Shown here in pieces: positions 1 through 9,916 of a DNA stretch of 64,000 nucleotides (position 1 is the first letter of the stretch; each line of letters starts with the position of its first letter). The stretch spans positions 26,482 through 90,481 of the forward strand of contig JAFVBF010000060.1 of the NCBI GenBank assembly GCA_017480145.1, written 5' to 3'. Made by a program: the position numbers and the translations under genes. Source of the DNA: Bacteroidales bacterium. GTDB lineage: Bacteria > Bacteroidota > Bacteroidia > Bacteroidales > P3. The notes below the pieces were generated by a model. It worked only from the letters and a program-made list of their open reading frames with translations. It was not told where the DNA came from and did no database searches.

Positions 1-245
1 AGAAGATTGTAAAGACCGTCAAAATGACGGGTGCTGTTGTCACCGGCCCCATCCCACTGCCGACCAACAAGAAGATTTTCACTGTTAACCGCTCGACCTT
101 TGTCAACAAGAAGTCCCGCGAACAGTTCGAACTAAGCACCTACAAACGTCTGATGGACATCGAGATTAATGACCGCAACAAGACTGTTGATGCACTCATG
201 AAGCTCGAACTCCCCAGTGGTGTCGAAGTAGAAATCAAAGTCTGA
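1..245 (+). CDS. rpsJ: 30S ribosomal protein S10, 5' truncated by window edge
   Basis: Small-subunit protein of the 30S head; S10 (NusE) also joins transcription antitermination complexes. The reading frame is already open at base 3, and about 80 C-terminal residues are present, including the [13 protein letters not shown] segment, the KKSREQFE motif and the [11 protein letters not shown] ending typical of S10. The N-terminal ~20 residues lie outside the window, so the internal ATG at 24 is not the start. It is the first visible gene of the ribosomal superoperon, 100 bases before rplC. Confidence 0.97.
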   Translation, partial: KIVKTVKMTGAVVTGPIPLPTNKKIFTVNRSTFVNKKSREQFELSTYKRLMDIEINDRNKTVDALMKLELPSGVEVEIKV

Positions 246-345
246 GTATAAGAAATAAGCAGCCAATGTTCAGAGGCCTTGTGATTCGCATTATAGGCTG
301 AATGATATGCTGTAGTGTTCAACAAAAAAACTAATCCAAAAAGTA

Positions 346-975
346 ATGTCAGGATTATTAGGAAAAAAAATCGGAATGACCAGTCTTTTTGATGCCGACG
401 GTAAGCAAATACCGTGCACAGTTATTGAAGCTGGTCCTTGTGTTGTCACACAAGTTAGAACCATTGAAAAAGATGGTTATGAGGCTATTCAGCTCGCCTT
501 CGGCGATAAGAAGGAAAGCCATACTACAAAGGCAATGAAAGGTCACTTTGCGAAAGCCAATACCACCCCCAAGCGTCATTTGGCCGAGTTCACCCGTTTT
601 GAGGAAGGTAGCCGCAAAAAATATGGCGAGATTCTAACGGTGAATGTGTTTCAGGAAGGCGAATTTGTCGATGTTGTGGGAACTTCTAAAGGTAAAGGTT
701 TTCAGGGCGTTGTGAAAAGACACGGTTTTGGCGGTGTTGGAGACACTACTCACGGACAACATGACCGTCTTCGTGCCCCTGGTTCAATCGGTGCCTCTTC
801 ATATCCTTCAAGAATTTTCAAGGGTATGCGTATGGCCGGTCAGATGGGCAACCATCGTGTCAAGGTGCAAAACCTTCAGGTTGTGAAAATTATTGCTGAA
901 AAGAATTTAATGTTAGTCAAAGGTTCTGTACCGGGACCCAAAGGATCAATTTTAAAACTTGAAAGATGGAACTAA
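346..975 (+). CDS. rplC: 50S ribosomal protein L3
   Basis: Primary 23S rRNA-binding protein that helps nucleate 50S assembly and reaches towards the peptidyl-transferase centre. At 209 residues it is full length and starts [11 protein letters not shown], as L3 does. The central [14 protein letters not shown] loop is present, with the Gln that is the usual methylation site of the family. The stop overlaps the start of rplD by 10 bases, which suggests translational coupling. An A-rich leader precedes the ATG. Confidence 0.98.
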   Translation: MSGLLGKKIGMTSLFDADGKQIPCTVIEAGPCVVTQVRTIEKDGYEAIQLAFGDKKESHTTKAMKGHFAKANTTPKRHLAEFTRFEEGSRKKYGEILTVNVFQEGEFVDVVGTSKGKGFQGVVKRHGFGGVGDTTHGQHDRLRAPGSIGASSYPSRIFKGMRMAGQMGNHRVKVQNLQVVKIIAEKNLMLVKGSVPGPKGSILKLERWN

Positions 976-1598
976 AAATATATAACACCAGTGGTAGCGA
1001 AACCGGTAGGACCATCACTCTTGACGATTCTATCTTCGCCATTGAGCCTAACGATCATGCGATCTACCTTGACTGCAAGCAGTACTTGGCAGATCAGCGT
1101 CAGGGTACCCATAAAAGTAAAGAACGCTCCGAAAATGCCCATAGCACACGTAAACTTAAACGCCAGAAGGGTACTGGCGGTGCTCGTTCAGGAGATTTAA
1201 AAAGCCCCGTTTTCGTCGGTGGCGGCCGTATCTTTGGCCCCAAGCCTCGTGATTATCGTTTCAAATTAAACATCAAAGTGAAGCGTCTTGCTCGCCGTTC
1301 TGCTCTTTCCTACAAGGCTGCCGACAATATGCTTACTGTTCTTGATGCTTTCAACTTCGAGGCTCCCAAAACCAAGAAGATGATCGAGGTACTCAACAAT
1401 CTAAAAATTAACGACAAAAAATCGCTTATTGTTGTCGATAAACCAAATAATTTCGTATCTTTGTCTGCTCGTAACCTGCAAAATGTGAAGGTCGTTAGTG
1501 TCAGTGAGTTAAATACTTACGACATTGTCAATGCCGCTAGTCTCGTGCTTTGCGAGGCTTCTGTGCCTGAGCTTAATCGCGTTTTGGCTGCCAAATAA
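966..1598 (+). CDS. rplD: 50S ribosomal protein L4
   Basis: Lines the peptide exit tunnel of the 50S subunit; in E. coli it is also the autoregulator of the S10 operon. The 210 residues show the conserved tunnel loop at about 45-100 ([33 protein letters not shown]). It overlaps rplC by 10 bases. Whether L4 autoregulates here cannot be told, because the operon leader lies outside the window. Confidence 0.98.
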   Translation: MELKIYNTSGSETGRTITLDDSIFAIEPNDHAIYLDCKQYLADQRQGTHKSKERSENAHSTRKLKRQKGTGGARSGDLKSPVFVGGGRIFGPKPRDYRFKLNIKVKRLARRSALSYKAADNMLTVLDAFNFEAPKTKKMIEVLNNLKINDKKSLIVVDKPNNFVSLSARNLQNVKVVSVSELNTYDIVNAASLVLCEASVPELNRVLAAK

Positions 1599-1631
1599 AC
1601 AGATAGAGTTAACTGATTCAGATTTTTTAAC

Positions 1632-1985
1632 ATGATGAACATTATAATAAAACCGCTGATCAGCGAGAAGATGACGAGACTTACCGAGGCTGCTGCTGCC
1701 CCAAGGCTCAACCGCATCCAGCGTAGAAAAGGTAAGCCCGAACCAGTTGCTCACAATCGTTATGGCTTCATCGTCGATAAGCGTGCAAACAAGATTCAGA
1801 TAAAAAACGCTATCGAGAAGTTCTACGATGTCAAGGTTCTTGACGTCAATACGATGAACTACTCCGGCAAGGTTAAATCTCGTTACACCAAGTCTGGTTT
1901 CTTGGTGGGACGTACCAATGCTTTCAAGAAAGCTATTGTTACCCTGGCAGAAGGCAACACGATTGATTTCTATGCAAGCATCTAA
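1632..1985 (+). CDS. rplW: 50S ribosomal protein L23, with extra internal segment
   Basis: Sits at the tunnel exit and is the docking site of trigger factor and SRP. The family ending (SRYTKSGF, GRTNAFKKAIVTL, IDFYASI) is clear. At 117 residues it is about 20 longer than the ~96-residue L23 I know from Bacteroidales. The extra residues are a basic, proline-containing segment at about 19-42, between the IIIKPLISEKMT strand and RYGFIVD. The frame is intact and the flanking residues are conserved, so this looks like an in-frame insertion rather than an error. See findings. Confidence 0.96.
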   Translation: MMNIIIKPLISEKMTRLTEAAAAPRLNRIQRRKGKPEPVAHNRYGFIVDKRANKIQIKNAIEKFYDVKVLDVNTMNYSGKVKSRYTKSGFLVGRTNAFKKAIVTLAEGNTIDFYASI

Positions 1986-1999
1986 TTCGATAAAACATA

Positions 2000-2047
2000 G
2001 CAGAAATTGTGAGGATAAGGGGGTGTCCCCTTTTCCTCATAATCTGC
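2000..2047 (+). promoter_or_regulatory. Strong intercistronic stem-loop between rplW and rplB
   Basis: An outer GCAGA (2000-2004) pairs with TCTGC (2043-2047). The inner arms from about 2007-2022 and 2027-2042 pair nearly continuously (TGAGGA/TCCTCA, AAGGGG/CCCCTT) around a 4-base loop. No T-run follows, and the operon continues, so it is not an ordinary terminator. It could be an r-protein binding site, an RNA processing site or a partial attenuator. Confidence 0.7.
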
Positions 2048-2104
2048 GATAATGAAACTTCTAATAGTATGGCCAACTGATAAGTGGCTAAAAAGAACAA
2101 AAAA

Positions 2105-2929
2105 ATGGCTTTAAAAAAGATTAAACCGACAACTCCCGGCCAGCGTCACAAAATCATTGTTACCAATGATGACATTACTGCTACCAAGCCGGAAAAAAGC
2201 CTGGTGATCGGATTCGGAAAATCCGGCGGTCGTAACAACCAGGGAAAAATGACACAGCGCTATATTGGCGGCGGTCACAAGAAACTTTATCGTATCATCG
2301 ACTTTAAAAGAGACAAGGATGGCGTTCCTGCTACGGTCAAGACTATTGAATACGATCCCAACCGTAGCTCCCGCATCGCCTTGGTGTTTTATGCCGATGG
2401 TGAAAAACGCTACATCGTCGCCCCTCAGGGACTTAAGGTAGGTCAGACCATTATGTCTGGCAGCGGTGCTGCTCCTGAAATCGGGAACACCCTTACCCTT
2501 GCTGAAATCCCTTTCGGTACGCTTATTCACAATATCGAACTTCGCCCTGGCCAAGGAGCCAAGATGGTTCGTTCTGCTGGTGCCTATGCTCAGCTGATGT
2601 CGCGTGATGACAAGTACGCTATCATCAAGATGCCTTCGGGTGAAATGCGTATGGTTCTGCAGGCTTGCCGTGCAACTGTCGGCATCGTGTCGAATCCAGA
2701 ACATAACCTTGAGGTTGGTGGTAAGGCAGGCCGTAGTCGTTGGCTTGGTCGCCGTCCTCGCAACCGCGGCGTTGTTATGAACCCTGTTGATCACCCGATG
2801 GGTGGTGGTGAAGGCCGTCAGTCTGGTGGTCATCCTAGATCTCGTAAGGGTATTCCCGCCAAGGGTTACAAGACTCGTGCTCCGAAGAAACAATCGAGCA
2901 AGTATATTGTTGAAAGAAGAAAGAAGTAG
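2105..2929 (+). CDS. rplB: 50S ribosomal protein L2
   Basis: Essential 23S-binding protein next to the peptidyl-transferase centre. The 274 residues end in the conserved [16 protein letters not shown] loop, including the key histidine, and a basic tail. A GTG at 2084 would add seven Lys-rich residues. I prefer the ATG at 2105, because [17 protein letters not shown] matches the family N-terminus and an A-rich tract precedes it. It follows rplW after a 119-base spacer that contains a strong stem-loop. Confidence 0.97.
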   Translation: MALKKIKPTTPGQRHKIIVTNDDITATKPEKSLVIGFGKSGGRNNQGKMTQRYIGGGHKKLYRIIDFKRDKDGVPATVKTIEYDPNRSSRIALVFYADGEKRYIVAPQGLKVGQTIMSGSGAAPEIGNTLTLAEIPFGTLIHNIELRPGQGAKMVRSAGAYAQLMSRDDKYAIIKMPSGEMRMVLQACRATVGIVSNPEHNLEVGGKAGRSRWLGRRPRNRGVVMNPVDHPMGGGEGRQSGGHPRSRKGIPAKGYKTRAPKKQSSKYIVERRKK

Positions 2930-2981
2930 TTAATTTGTGAAAAACGACATCCGTCGCAATCACAACAAAACATACACAAGA

Positions 2982-3260
2982 ATGAGTCGTTCATTAAAGA
3001 AAGGTCCGTACATCTTCCATAAGCTGGAAAAAAGAGTGATCGAGGCACAGAAGTCCAACAAGAAAGTTTCCATCAAGACTTGGTCGAGAGCATCCATGAT
3101 TTCCCCCGATTTTGTTGGCCAGACCATTGCCGTACACAATGGCAACAAGTTCATCCCTGTCTATGTGACAGAGAATATGGTCGGACACAAACTTGGTGAG
3201 TTTGCTCCTACACGTATCTTCCGTGGACATGCCGGATCCAAAGATAAAGCAAAGAAATAA
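2982..3260 (+). CDS. rpsS: 30S ribosomal protein S19
   Basis: 30S head protein that contacts S13 and the A-site region. The family start [10 protein letters not shown] is at 2982; the same frame is open upstream from 2937 but has no family similarity there. The 92 residues carry [15 protein letters not shown] and [15 protein letters not shown]. It lies 52 bases after rplB. Confidence 0.97.
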   Translation: MSRSLKKGPYIFHKLEKRVIEAQKSNKKVSIKTWSRASMISPDFVGQTIAVHNGNKFIPVYVTENMVGHKLGEFAPTRIFRGHAGSKDKAKK

Positions 3261-3326
3261 ATAGTGATGTAATGCTGGTCAGAGAATTGCCTTCTGGCTG
3301 GCTCCATCGCCAAATAGAAAAGAACA

Positions 3327-3764
3327 ATGGGACGTAGAAAACACAATAGTGCTGAAGCACGTAAAGAAGCCAATAAGACCCTGTATATGGCGAAGTTGAT
3401 GAATAATCCCACTTCGCCTCGCAAGACCCGCTTGGTCGCCGATCTCATCCGTGGCGTCAATGTAGATAAGGCTCTTGCTATCCTTCAATACAACCCGAGA
3501 GAATCTGCTCCTAAAATTCGCAAGCTTCTTCTTTCTGCTATGGCTAATTGGCAGGCAAAGAATGAAGGTGCTCGCATTGAGGATAATGCTCTTTATGTTA
3601 AGCAGATTATGGTTGATGAGGGTCGTACGATGAAGCGTATGCGCACTGCACCTCAAGGACGTGGCTATCGCATCCGTAAACGTAGCAACCACATCACCAT
3701 TATCCTGGGAAACCGTAATGAAGAGGCTCCCAAGGCAGCAGCTGAAACAGAAGAAAATAAATAA
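3327..3764 (+). CDS. rplV: 50S ribosomal protein L22
   Basis: Tunnel-lining protein whose long beta-hairpin is a known macrolide-resistance site. The hairpin [16 protein letters not shown] and the following SNHITIILG are present at about 105-130. The protein has 145 residues and ends in a Glu/Ala-rich tail. The 66-base spacer before it can fold into a local hairpin around 3278-3300. Confidence 0.97.
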   Translation: MGRRKHNSAEARKEANKTLYMAKLMNNPTSPRKTRLVADLIRGVNVDKALAILQYNPRESAPKIRKLLLSAMANWQAKNEGARIEDNALYVKQIMVDEGRTMKRMRTAPQGRGYRIRKRSNHITIILGNRNEEAPKAAAETEENK

Positions 3765-3790
3765 AGTAAACAACAAGAAGAATTTCAACA

Positions 3791-4549
3791 ATGGGACAAA
3801 AAACTAACCCAATTGGAAACAGATTAGGTATCATCCGCGGATGGGACTCAAACTGGTATGGCGGAAGAAAATTCGAACATAAGTTGGTCGAAGATGAAAA
3901 AATCCGCAAGTATCTCAATGCCCGTCTATCCAAGGCAGGTATTTCTAAAATTTATATCGAAAGAACACTTAAACTTCTCACTGTCACCATTAACACCGCT
4001 CGCCCAGGTCTGATTATAGGTAAGGCTGGCTCTGAGGTTGACAAGTTGAAAGAAGAACTTAAGAAAATCACTGATAAGGATGTTCAGGTTAATATCTCAG
4101 AGGTGAAACGTCCTGAGCTCGATGCAGTTCTTGTCGCACAGAATATTGCCAAGCAGATTGAGGGTCGCGTCCAATACCGTCGCGCCATCAAAAATGCGAT
4201 CTCTTCCACTATGCGTATTGGTGCCGAAGGTATCAAGGTCTCCATTGCTGGTCGTATTGGTGGGGCTGAAATTGCTCGTTCTGAACATTTTAAAGAAGGT
4301 CGCACCCCACTACATACGCTCCGTGCTGATATTGACTATGCACACGCAGAGGCTCACACAACCTATGGGCGTATTGGCGTGAAGGTCTGGATTTGTCGTG
4401 GCATGGTTTACGGAAAGCGTGAACTTGTCTCCTCCACCGTTGGCGGTCAGCAGAAGGAGCATCGCACTTCTGCCAATGGCGATCGTCGTCAGGGAACTTC
4501 CTCCCCTCGTCGTCGTCAGCAGGGAAACAGAAATAACAACAGTAAATAA
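3791..4549 (+). CDS. rpsC: 30S ribosomal protein S3
   Basis: Forms part of the mRNA entry channel and its helicase activity. The 252 residues start [13 protein letters not shown]. The KH-type RNA-binding domain with its GxxG loop (IIGKAGSE) lies at about 75-85, followed by the S3 C-terminal domain ([18 protein letters not shown]). The last ~35 residues are a low-complexity Arg/Asn/Ser/Gln tail, a variable part of the family. Confidence 0.97.
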   Translation: MGQKTNPIGNRLGIIRGWDSNWYGGRKFEHKLVEDEKIRKYLNARLSKAGISKIYIERTLKLLTVTINTARPGLIIGKAGSEVDKLKEELKKITDKDVQVNISEVKRPELDAVLVAQNIAKQIEGRVQYRRAIKNAISSTMRIGAEGIKVSIAGRIGGAEIARSEHFKEGRTPLHTLRADIDYAHAEAHTTYGRIGVKVWICRGMVYGKRELVSSTVGGQQKEHRTSANGDRRQGTSSPRRRQQGNRNNNSK

Positions 4550-4643
4550 TAGGTGAATTAGGTCATAGATTCTGCATCTATCAATCCTCCATGGCTCTTG
4601 CTGGATGCCTCGTTAATCCTAACAGCCTTAAATAAGAAGAGAA

Positions 4644-5066
4644 ATGTTACAACCTAAGAAAACAAGATATAGAAAGCAGCAAAAAGGCAAAATCAAAGGC
4701 AATGCTTTCCGTGGTCACGAATTGGCTTTCGGTACCTTTGGTATTAAATCGCTCGAAACCTGTTTCATTACAGGACGTCAAATAGAGGCTGCTCGTCAAG
4801 CTGTAACGCGTCACATGAAACGTGAAGGTCAGATATGGATTCGTATTTTCCCGGATAAGCCCATCACCAAGAAACCTAATGAGGTTCGTATGGGTAAAGG
4901 TAAGGGTGCGCCTGAATATTTCGTCGCTCGTGTGATGCCTGGCACTATCCTCTTCGAGTGCGAAGGTGTCCCTATGGACATTGCTAAGGAAGCTCTTCGT
5001 TTGGCAGCTCAGAAACTTCCCATCACCACCAAATTCATTGTGAAAAGAGATTATATTGAAGAATAA
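4644..5066 (+). CDS. rplP: 50S ribosomal protein L16
   Basis: Binds near the A-site tRNA elbow and organises the peptidyl-transferase centre. The 140 residues start [16 protein letters not shown] and carry [20 protein letters not shown]. The 94-base spacer before it contains nested short inverted repeats (TTAGG/CCTAA outside, GCATC/GATGC inside). Confidence 0.97.
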   Translation: MLQPKKTRYRKQQKGKIKGNAFRGHELAFGTFGIKSLETCFITGRQIEAARQAVTRHMKREGQIWIRIFPDKPITKKPNEVRMGKGKGAPEYFVARVMPGTILFECEGVPMDIAKEALRLAAQKLPITTKFIVKRDYIEE

Positions 5067-5083
5067 TTTGAAGGAGAACTGTT

Positions 5084-5287
5084 ATGAAGAATGAATTAGT
5101 TTTGAAAGAGCTTTCAACTCCCGAATTGAAGGAAAAACTCGACACCGAGCGCGACGTGTATCAGAAGATGCTGCTGACCCACGCTGTCTCCCCGCTCGAA
5201 AATCCTCAGAAAATTAAAGAAAGTAGAAGAAACATTGCCCGCTACCTTACCGAACTCCGTGCAAGGGAGATCGCTGAGCAGAAATAG
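5084..5287 (+). CDS. rpmC: 50S ribosomal protein L29
   Basis: Small two-helix protein at the tunnel exit next to L23. The 67 residues fit the family ([17 protein letters not shown], then the [13 protein letters not shown] helix). It lies 17 bases after rplP and 29 before rpsQ. A GGAG-containing leader (AAGGAGAACTGTT) precedes the ATG, which is unusual among the A-rich leaders of its neighbours. Confidence 0.96.
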   Translation: MKNELVLKELSTPELKEKLDTERDVYQKMLLTHAVSPLENPQKIKESRRNIARYLTELRAREIAEQK

Positions 5288-5316
5288 TCCTAAGGCAATC
5301 TAAAATCCAATTCAAA

Positions 5317-5571
5317 ATGGAAAGAAACTTAAGAAAAGAAAGAATCGGTGTCGTAGTGAGCAACAAGATGGACAAATCCATCGTGATTTTGGTGGAGCGT
5401 AAGGTCAAGCACCCCAAATATGGAAAATTCGTTAAAAAATCCACCAAGTTCATGGCTCACGACGAGAAAAATGAATGCAACATCGGCGATACCGTTAGAA
5501 TTATGGAAACACGCCCCCTCAGCAAAAACAAATGCTGGCGTTTGGTCGAGATCGTCGAGCGTGCCAAGTAG
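5317..5571 (+). CDS. rpsQ: 30S ribosomal protein S17
   Basis: OB-fold protein that binds the 5' domain of 16S rRNA. The 84 residues begin [21 protein letters not shown] and carry the [14 protein letters not shown] and [20 protein letters not shown] segments of the family. The gene sits in the canonical rpmC-rpsQ-rplN order. Confidence 0.97.
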   Translation: MERNLRKERIGVVVSNKMDKSIVILVERKVKHPKYGKFVKKSTKFMAHDEKNECNIGDTVRIMETRPLSKNKCWRLVEIVERAK

Positions 5572-5623
5572 CATTGGTGCTTCAAGCTAACCCCAATCTC
5601 TAAAGCTAAATAAGAAAAAAGCA

Positions 5624-5992
5624 ATGATACAACAAGAAACAAGAATGACAGTTGCCGACAACAGCGGTGCTAAAAGCGCTCTCTGTATCCGCGTACTGGG
5701 TGGCACCAAGAAGCGTTATGCTTCTATCGGCGATACCATCGTTGTCGCCATCAAGGATGCCATGCCCTCGGGCAACATTAAAAAAGGAGCTGTCTCCAAA
5801 GCGGTCGTGGTTCGCACCAAGAAAGAGGTTCGTCGCAATGATGGATCTTATATCCGTTTTGACGATAATGCCTGCGTGCTTCTCACTGCTGCTGACGAAC
5901 TCCGCGGTACCCGCATCTTCGGCCCAGTCGGACGTGAACTCCGCGAAAAACAATTTATGAAAATTGTTTCGTTGGCTCCTGAAGTATTGTAA
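5624..5992 (+). CDS. rplN: 50S ribosomal protein L14
   Basis: Protein of the 30S-50S interface (bridges B5 and B8). The 122 residues match the invariant length, with [18 protein letters not shown] at the start, the [13 protein letters not shown] strand and the [16 protein letters not shown] end. It is 21 bases upstream of rplX. Confidence 0.98.
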   Translation: MIQQETRMTVADNSGAKSALCIRVLGGTKKRYASIGDTIVVAIKDAMPSGNIKKGAVSKAVVVRTKKEVRRNDGSYIRFDDNACVLLTAADELRGTRIFGPVGRELREKQFMKIVSLAPEVL

Positions 5993-6013
5993 AAATTAAA
6001 ACTTTGAAAAGAA

Positions 6014-6328
6014 ATGAAATTGCACGTTAAAAAAGGGGATATGGTGCAGGTCATCGCTGGCGATGATAAAGGCAAGATCGCCAAAGTCCTGAAAGTCTAT
6101 CCCGAAAAGAATCGCGCCATCGTAGAAGGAGTGAACGTCAATAAGAAACATACCAAACCCAATGCTAAAAACACTCAGGGCGGTATTGTTGAGCAGGAAG
6201 CTCCTATCCACATCTCCAATCTTATGGTTGTGGCTGGCAAAACGCCTACGAGAATAGGACGTCGTATTGATGAGAAGACTGGTAAATTGGTTCGCTATTC
6301 CAAAAAAACAGGGGAGGAAATTAAATAA
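6014..6328 (+). CDS. rplX: 50S ribosomal protein L24
   Basis: Assembly-initiating protein with a KOW motif ([20 protein letters not shown], residues 5-24). The 104 residues include the [17 protein letters not shown] segment. Its TAA stop shares the terminal A with the ATG of rplE (TAATG at 6326-6330), so translation of the two genes is probably coupled. Confidence 0.97.
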   Translation: MKLHVKKGDMVQVIAGDDKGKIAKVLKVYPEKNRAIVEGVNVNKKHTKPNAKNTQGGIVEQEAPIHISNLMVVAGKTPTRIGRRIDEKTGKLVRYSKKTGEEIK

Positions 6329-6888
6329 TGACATACATTCCTACATTAAAGACTAAGTATAAGGACGAGATTGTTGATGCCCTCATGAAGGAATACAACT
6401 ACAAAACCGTCATGCAGTGTCCTCGTCTGTTAAAAATTACTTTGAATCAGGGTTTAGGCAAAGCAGCTATCGCTGACAAAAAAGTCATTGACAAGGGTGT
6501 TGAGGAAATGACAATGATTGCTGGTCAGAAAGCTGTCCCGACAAAGTCTCGTAAAGACATTTCTAACTTTAAACTCCGTCGTGGAATGCCCATCGGAGTC
6601 CGTGTCACTCTTCGTGGTGAGCGTATGTACGAGTTCTTGGAGCGTTTGGTCACTGCCTCTATCCCGCGTATCCGCGATTTCCGTGGCATCAATGATAAGG
6701 GCTTTGATGGACAGGGTAACTATACCTTTGGCATCTCCGAGCAGATAATCTTCCCTGAAATTGATATCGACAAAATTGACCGTATTCAGGGTATGGATAT
6801 CACTTTTGTGACCTCTGCTAAGACCGACAAAGAGGCGATGTCCCTGCTTAAGCAGTTCGGCCTCCCTTTCAAGAATCAACAAAAATAA
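6328..6888 (+). CDS. rplE: 50S ribosomal protein L5
   Basis: 5S rRNA-binding protein of the central protuberance. The 186 residues carry [18 protein letters not shown] and [18 protein letters not shown]. It overlaps rplX by one base and is followed after 6 bases by rpsN, the tightest part of the operon. Confidence 0.97.
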   Translation: MTYIPTLKTKYKDEIVDALMKEYNYKTVMQCPRLLKITLNQGLGKAAIADKKVIDKGVEEMTMIAGQKAVPTKSRKDISNFKLRRGMPIGVRVTLRGERMYEFLERLVTASIPRIRDFRGINDKGFDGQGNYTFGISEQIIFPEIDIDKIDRIQGMDITFVTSAKTDKEAMSLLKQFGLPFKNQQK

Positions 6889-6894
6889 GAGATA

Positions 6895-7194
6895 ATGGCT
6901 AAAGAATCAATCAAAGCAAGAGAACGTAAGAGAGCTAAGATGGTGGCAAAATATGCCGCAAAACGTGCTGCGCTCAAGGAAATCGTCCGCACTGGCGAAC
7001 CTGAAGAAGTAGAAAAGGCAGTTATCGCCTTGCAGAAGCTCCCCAAGAATGCTTGTCCTATCCGTCGGCACAATCGCTGCCAACTTACCGGACGTCCAAA
7101 GGGTTATATGCGTCAGTTCGGTATTTCGCGTATCAATTTCCGCGAGATGGCTCTTGCGGGGCTAATTCCTGGCGTTAAGAAGTCCAGTTGGTAA
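6895..7194 (+). CDS. rpsN: 30S ribosomal protein S14, long zinc-free form
   Basis: 30S head protein. At 99 residues it is the long form without the pair of CxxC zinc knuckles. The C-terminal signature [20 protein letters not shown] is intact. Two cysteines remain (in NACP and NRC), but not in a zinc-finger arrangement. It follows rplE by 6 bases; a 74-base spacer comes next. Confidence 0.97.
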   Translation: MAKESIKARERKRAKMVAKYAAKRAALKEIVRTGEPEEVEKAVIALQKLPKNACPIRRHNRCQLTGRPKGYMRQFGISRINFREMALAGLIPGVKKSSW

Positions 7195-7268
7195 AATTAT
7201 TTATTGGTAGCTTTGCAAGTTGGATTTACAGGCTCCAATACTACAAAACTTAAATCAAAACAATCAAT

Positions 7269-7670
7269 ATGGTAACAGATCCTATTGCAGATTACTTGAC
7301 CCGCATGAGAAATGCTATTGCGGCTAAGCAAAGAGTGGTCGAAATCCCTGCATCAAAAATCAAGAAAGAGATTACTAAGATTCTCTTTGAAAAAGGTTAT
7401 ATCGCTAACTACAGATTCGAGAATGACGGTACTCCCGCACAGTCAATTAAGGTCGCTCTCAAATATCATCCAGTAACCAAGATGTCCGCTATCTCTGAAC
7501 TCAAGCGAATCAGCAGCCCTGGCTTGCGTCGTTATGTCTCGGTTGCTGATATGCCACGCGTACTCAATGGTCTTGGCATCGCCATTGTCTCTACCTCAAA
7601 GGGACTGATGACCGACAAGGAGGCTCGTACGCTCAATGTTGGCGGTGAGGTTTTATGTTACGTCAGTTAA
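7269..7670 (+). CDS. rpsH: 30S ribosomal protein S8
   Basis: Binds helix 21 of 16S rRNA; in E. coli it represses the spc operon. The 133 residues start [16 protein letters not shown] and carry the C-terminal binding motif [18 protein letters not shown] (about 105-122). It lies 22 bases before rplF. Confidence 0.97.
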   Translation: MVTDPIADYLTRMRNAIAAKQRVVEIPASKIKKEITKILFEKGYIANYRFENDGTPAQSIKVALKYHPVTKMSAISELKRISSPGLRRYVSVADMPRVLNGLGIAIVSTSKGLMTDKEARTLNVGGEVLCYVS

Positions 7671-7692
7671 TCAAAGAGAGGAGAATTAGATT

Positions 7693-8247
7693 ATGTCAAG
7701 AATTGGAAAAATGCCTATCCACCTACCTAAGGGTGTGGAAGTTTCGGTATCTGATGATAACGTATTGTCTGTCAAAGGTCCTCAAGGTCAGATGACCCAG
7801 AAGATTAATCCCTGTATTAAGGTCGTCGTAGAAGACGGTGTGGTCCACCTGCAGCGTCCATCCGATAGCAAGGAGCACAAAGCTATGCACGGTCTCTACC
7901 GTGCCCTTGCAGCCAATATGGTTAAGGGTGTCTCCGAGGGATTCAAGACTGTCCAGGAAGTGATTGGTGTCGGTTATAAGGTGCAGGCTAATGGCAATGT
8001 TCTGGAGATGGAACTTGGCTACTCTCACAAGATTTATTTTGAGTTAGCCCCTGAAATCAAAGTTGAAACTGTCACTGAGAAGGGTAAAAATCCTATCATA
8101 ACTATGACTTGTTGTGACAAGCAAATCCTTGGTCAGGCTGCTGCAAAAATCCGTTCGCTGCGCAAACCTGAGCCTTATAAAGGTAAGGGTATTCGCTTCC
8201 AAGGAGAGGAAATCCGCAAAAAGGCTGGTAAAGCTGCTGCTAAGTAA
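7693..8247 (+). CDS. rplF: 50S ribosomal protein L6
   Basis: Two-domain protein that contacts the sarcin-ricin loop. The 184 residues start MSRIGKMPIHLPKGVEV. The C-terminal half shows IRSLRKPEPYKGKGIRF, the L6 signature. Its last residues are Lys/Ala rich. The spacer to rplR is 85 bases and folds. Confidence 0.97.
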   Translation: MSRIGKMPIHLPKGVEVSVSDDNVLSVKGPQGQMTQKINPCIKVVVEDGVVHLQRPSDSKEHKAMHGLYRALAANMVKGVSEGFKTVQEVIGVGYKVQANGNVLEMELGYSHKIYFELAPEIKVETVTEKGKNPIITMTCCDKQILGQAAAKIRSLRKPEPYKGKGIRFQGEEIRKKAGKAAAK

Positions 8248-8258
8248 GTAATTTAATA

Positions 8259-8313
8259 TGGTATCGCCCTTGTCATAGGCGTTCCTACGATTCAAAAGGA
8301 CAAGGGCGGACCA
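8259..8313 (+). promoter_or_regulatory. Inverted-repeat stem in the rplF-rplR spacer
   Basis: CGCCCTTGTC (8265-8274) and GACAAGGGCG (8299-8308) are a perfect 10-bp inverted repeat. The flanking TGGT (8259-8262) and ACCA (8310-8313) extend it after a small internal loop. There is no T-run and transcription must continue into rplR, so a structured intercistronic element is more likely than a terminator. Confidence 0.6.
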
Positions 8314-8332
8314 ATAGCCTATCAAATGTATT

Positions 8333-8686
8333 ATGGCAACAAAGAAAGACATAAGAAGAAAGAAAATCAAATTCCGTATTCGTCATAAGATTAGTGGCAC
8401 TGCTGCAATGCCACGCTTGTCTGTGTTCAGAAGTAATAAGGAAATCTATGCACAGTTAATTGACGATGTGAAAGGTGTGACACTGGCCGCTGCTTCCTCC
8501 CTTGAGAGAACTGTCGAAAAGAGTGGCACAAAAAGCGACATGGCCGCTAAGGTCGGCAAGATGATTGCCGAGCGCGCCACTGCTGCTGGTATTAATACCG
8601 TAGTCTTTGATCGTAATGGTTATCTCTACCACGGTCGTGTAAAATCATTGGCTGATGCAGCCAGAGAAGGTGGTTTAAAATTTTAA
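8333..8686 (+). CDS. rplR: 50S ribosomal protein L18
   Basis: 5S rRNA-binding protein of the central protuberance. The 117 residues end with the family's [26 protein letters not shown]. It starts with a basic segment ([17 protein letters not shown]) and is followed after 6 bases by rpsE. Confidence 0.97.
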   Translation: MATKKDIRRKKIKFRIRHKISGTAAMPRLSVFRSNKEIYAQLIDDVKGVTLAAASSLERTVEKSGTKSDMAAKVGKMIAERATAAGINTVVFDRNGYLYHGRVKSLADAAREGGLKF

Positions 8687-8692
8687 TAAGTC

Positions 8693-9211
8693 ATGGCAGA
8701 AGTAAACGTAAAAAGAGTTAAGTCTAGCGAGATCGAATTTAAAGAGCGTCTTGTTGCAGTCAATCGCGTAACTAAGGTTACCAAGGGTGGTAGAACCTTC
8801 ACTTTCGCTGCCATCGTCGTTATTGGAAATGAGAATGGCGTCGTCGGTTATGGTCTGGGTAAGGCTAAGGAAGTTCAAGCTGCTATTCAGAAAGGCGTTG
8901 ATGATGCTAAGAAGAACTTAATTAAGGTTCCTGTCCTCAAGGGGACTATCCCGCATGAGCAGAACGGCAAGTACAGTGGTGCTCGCGTATTCCTCAAACC
9001 GGCTGCCCCTGGTACGGGTGTGATTGCTGGTGGTGCTATGCGTGCCGTCCTCGAAAGTGTTGGAGTAAAGGATGTGTTGGCCAAATGTAAAGGCTCGTCC
9101 AACCCTCACAGTGTTGTAAAGGCCACCATTAATGCTCTCCTTCAGATGAAGGATCCTTACATGGTCGCTCAACTGCGTGGCATCTCCATGGACAAAGTAT
9201 TCAACGGTTAA
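8693..9211 (+). CDS. rpsE: 30S ribosomal protein S5
   Basis: Decoding-fidelity protein (ram and spectinomycin sites). The 172 residues comprise the N-terminal dsRNA-binding-like domain ([19 protein letters not shown] at about 20-38) and the C-terminal domain with [20 protein letters not shown]. It precedes rpmD by 15 bases. Confidence 0.98.
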   Translation: MAEVNVKRVKSSEIEFKERLVAVNRVTKVTKGGRTFTFAAIVVIGNENGVVGYGLGKAKEVQAAIQKGVDDAKKNLIKVPVLKGTIPHEQNGKYSGARVFLKPAAPGTGVIAGGAMRAVLESVGVKDVLAKCKGSSNPHSVVKATINALLQMKDPYMVAQLRGISMDKVFNG

Positions 9212-9226
9212 TTAGGAGGTTATATT

Positions 9227-9412
9227 ATGGCAGAAAAGAAATTAAAAATCAAGCAGGTCCGTAGCGTTATAGGTCATCCTGCTCGCCAGAAAAGAACGAT
9301 GCAATCCCTCGGACTCAAGAGAATCAACCACGAACGTGAAGTGATTGCTAACCCTCAGACGCTTGGAATGATTGAGAAGGTCAAACACCTCATTACTGTC
9401 GAGGAACTTTAA
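9227..9412 (+). CDS. rpmD: 50S ribosomal protein L30
   Basis: Small 50S protein of 61 residues with the family signature LKIKQVRSVIGHPARQKRTMQSLGLKRI. AATTAGGAGG lies close upstream of the ATG, one of few leaders here with a clear Shine-Dalgarno core. It stands between rpsE and rplO as in the canonical spc operon. Confidence 0.96.
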   Translation: MAEKKLKIKQVRSVIGHPARQKRTMQSLGLKRINHEREVIANPQTLGMIEKVKHLITVEEL

Positions 9413-9464
9413 TTTGCCTGTCTTTTCTCAGGCTATACATTCACAGATATAAAGAATTTTAGAA

Positions 9465-9914
9465 ATGAATTTACATAATCTCAAACCCGCAGAAGGTTCA
9501 GTTAAGCATTCCAAACGCGTTGGTCGTGGTGCTGGCTCTGGTAAGGGGGGTACTGCTACCCGTGGTAACAAGGGTGCTAAATCTCGTTCTGGTTACCATC
9601 AGAAAATTGGCTTTGAAGGTGGTCAAATGCCCATCTATCGTCGATTGCCTAAATTTGGCTTCAAAAACCGCAATCGTATTGAGTATGTAGGTATCAATAT
9701 CGATACGCTCTCCAAACTTTCAGAGGCTAAAAATATCACGGTTTTTGATTTTGATGTCTTCCGTCAGAATGGTTTGATTTCTTCTCATGACAAAGTCAAG
9801 ATTCTTGGTCGTGGGGAACTCACCAAGTCTCTCACTGTCTCCGCCCATGCTTTCACGGCTTCTGCTAAACAGGCAATTGAGGCTCAGGGCGGTATGGCCA
9901 CCGTTATTGAATAA
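9465..9914 (+). CDS. rplO: 50S ribosomal protein L15
   Basis: Late-assembly 50S protein. The 149 residues start MNLHNLKPAEGSVKHSKRVGRG, followed by the Gly-rich stretch (GAGSGKGGTATRGNKGAKSR) and GFEGGQMPIYRRLPKFGF. It is upstream of secY across a 102-base structured spacer. Confidence 0.97.
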   Translation: MNLHNLKPAEGSVKHSKRVGRGAGSGKGGTATRGNKGAKSRSGYHQKIGFEGGQMPIYRRLPKFGFKNRNRIEYVGINIDTLSKLSEAKNITVFDFDVFRQNGLISSHDKVKILGRGELTKSLTVSAHAFTASAKQAIEAQGGMATVIE

Positions 9915-9916
9915 TT

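Noticed and set aside
2111-2893. Long minus-strand open frame of 260 codons opposite rplB
   Set aside because: It lies entirely antisense to rplB, whose protein is unmistakable; low-complexity Thr/Arg content reflects the complement of ribosomal codons.
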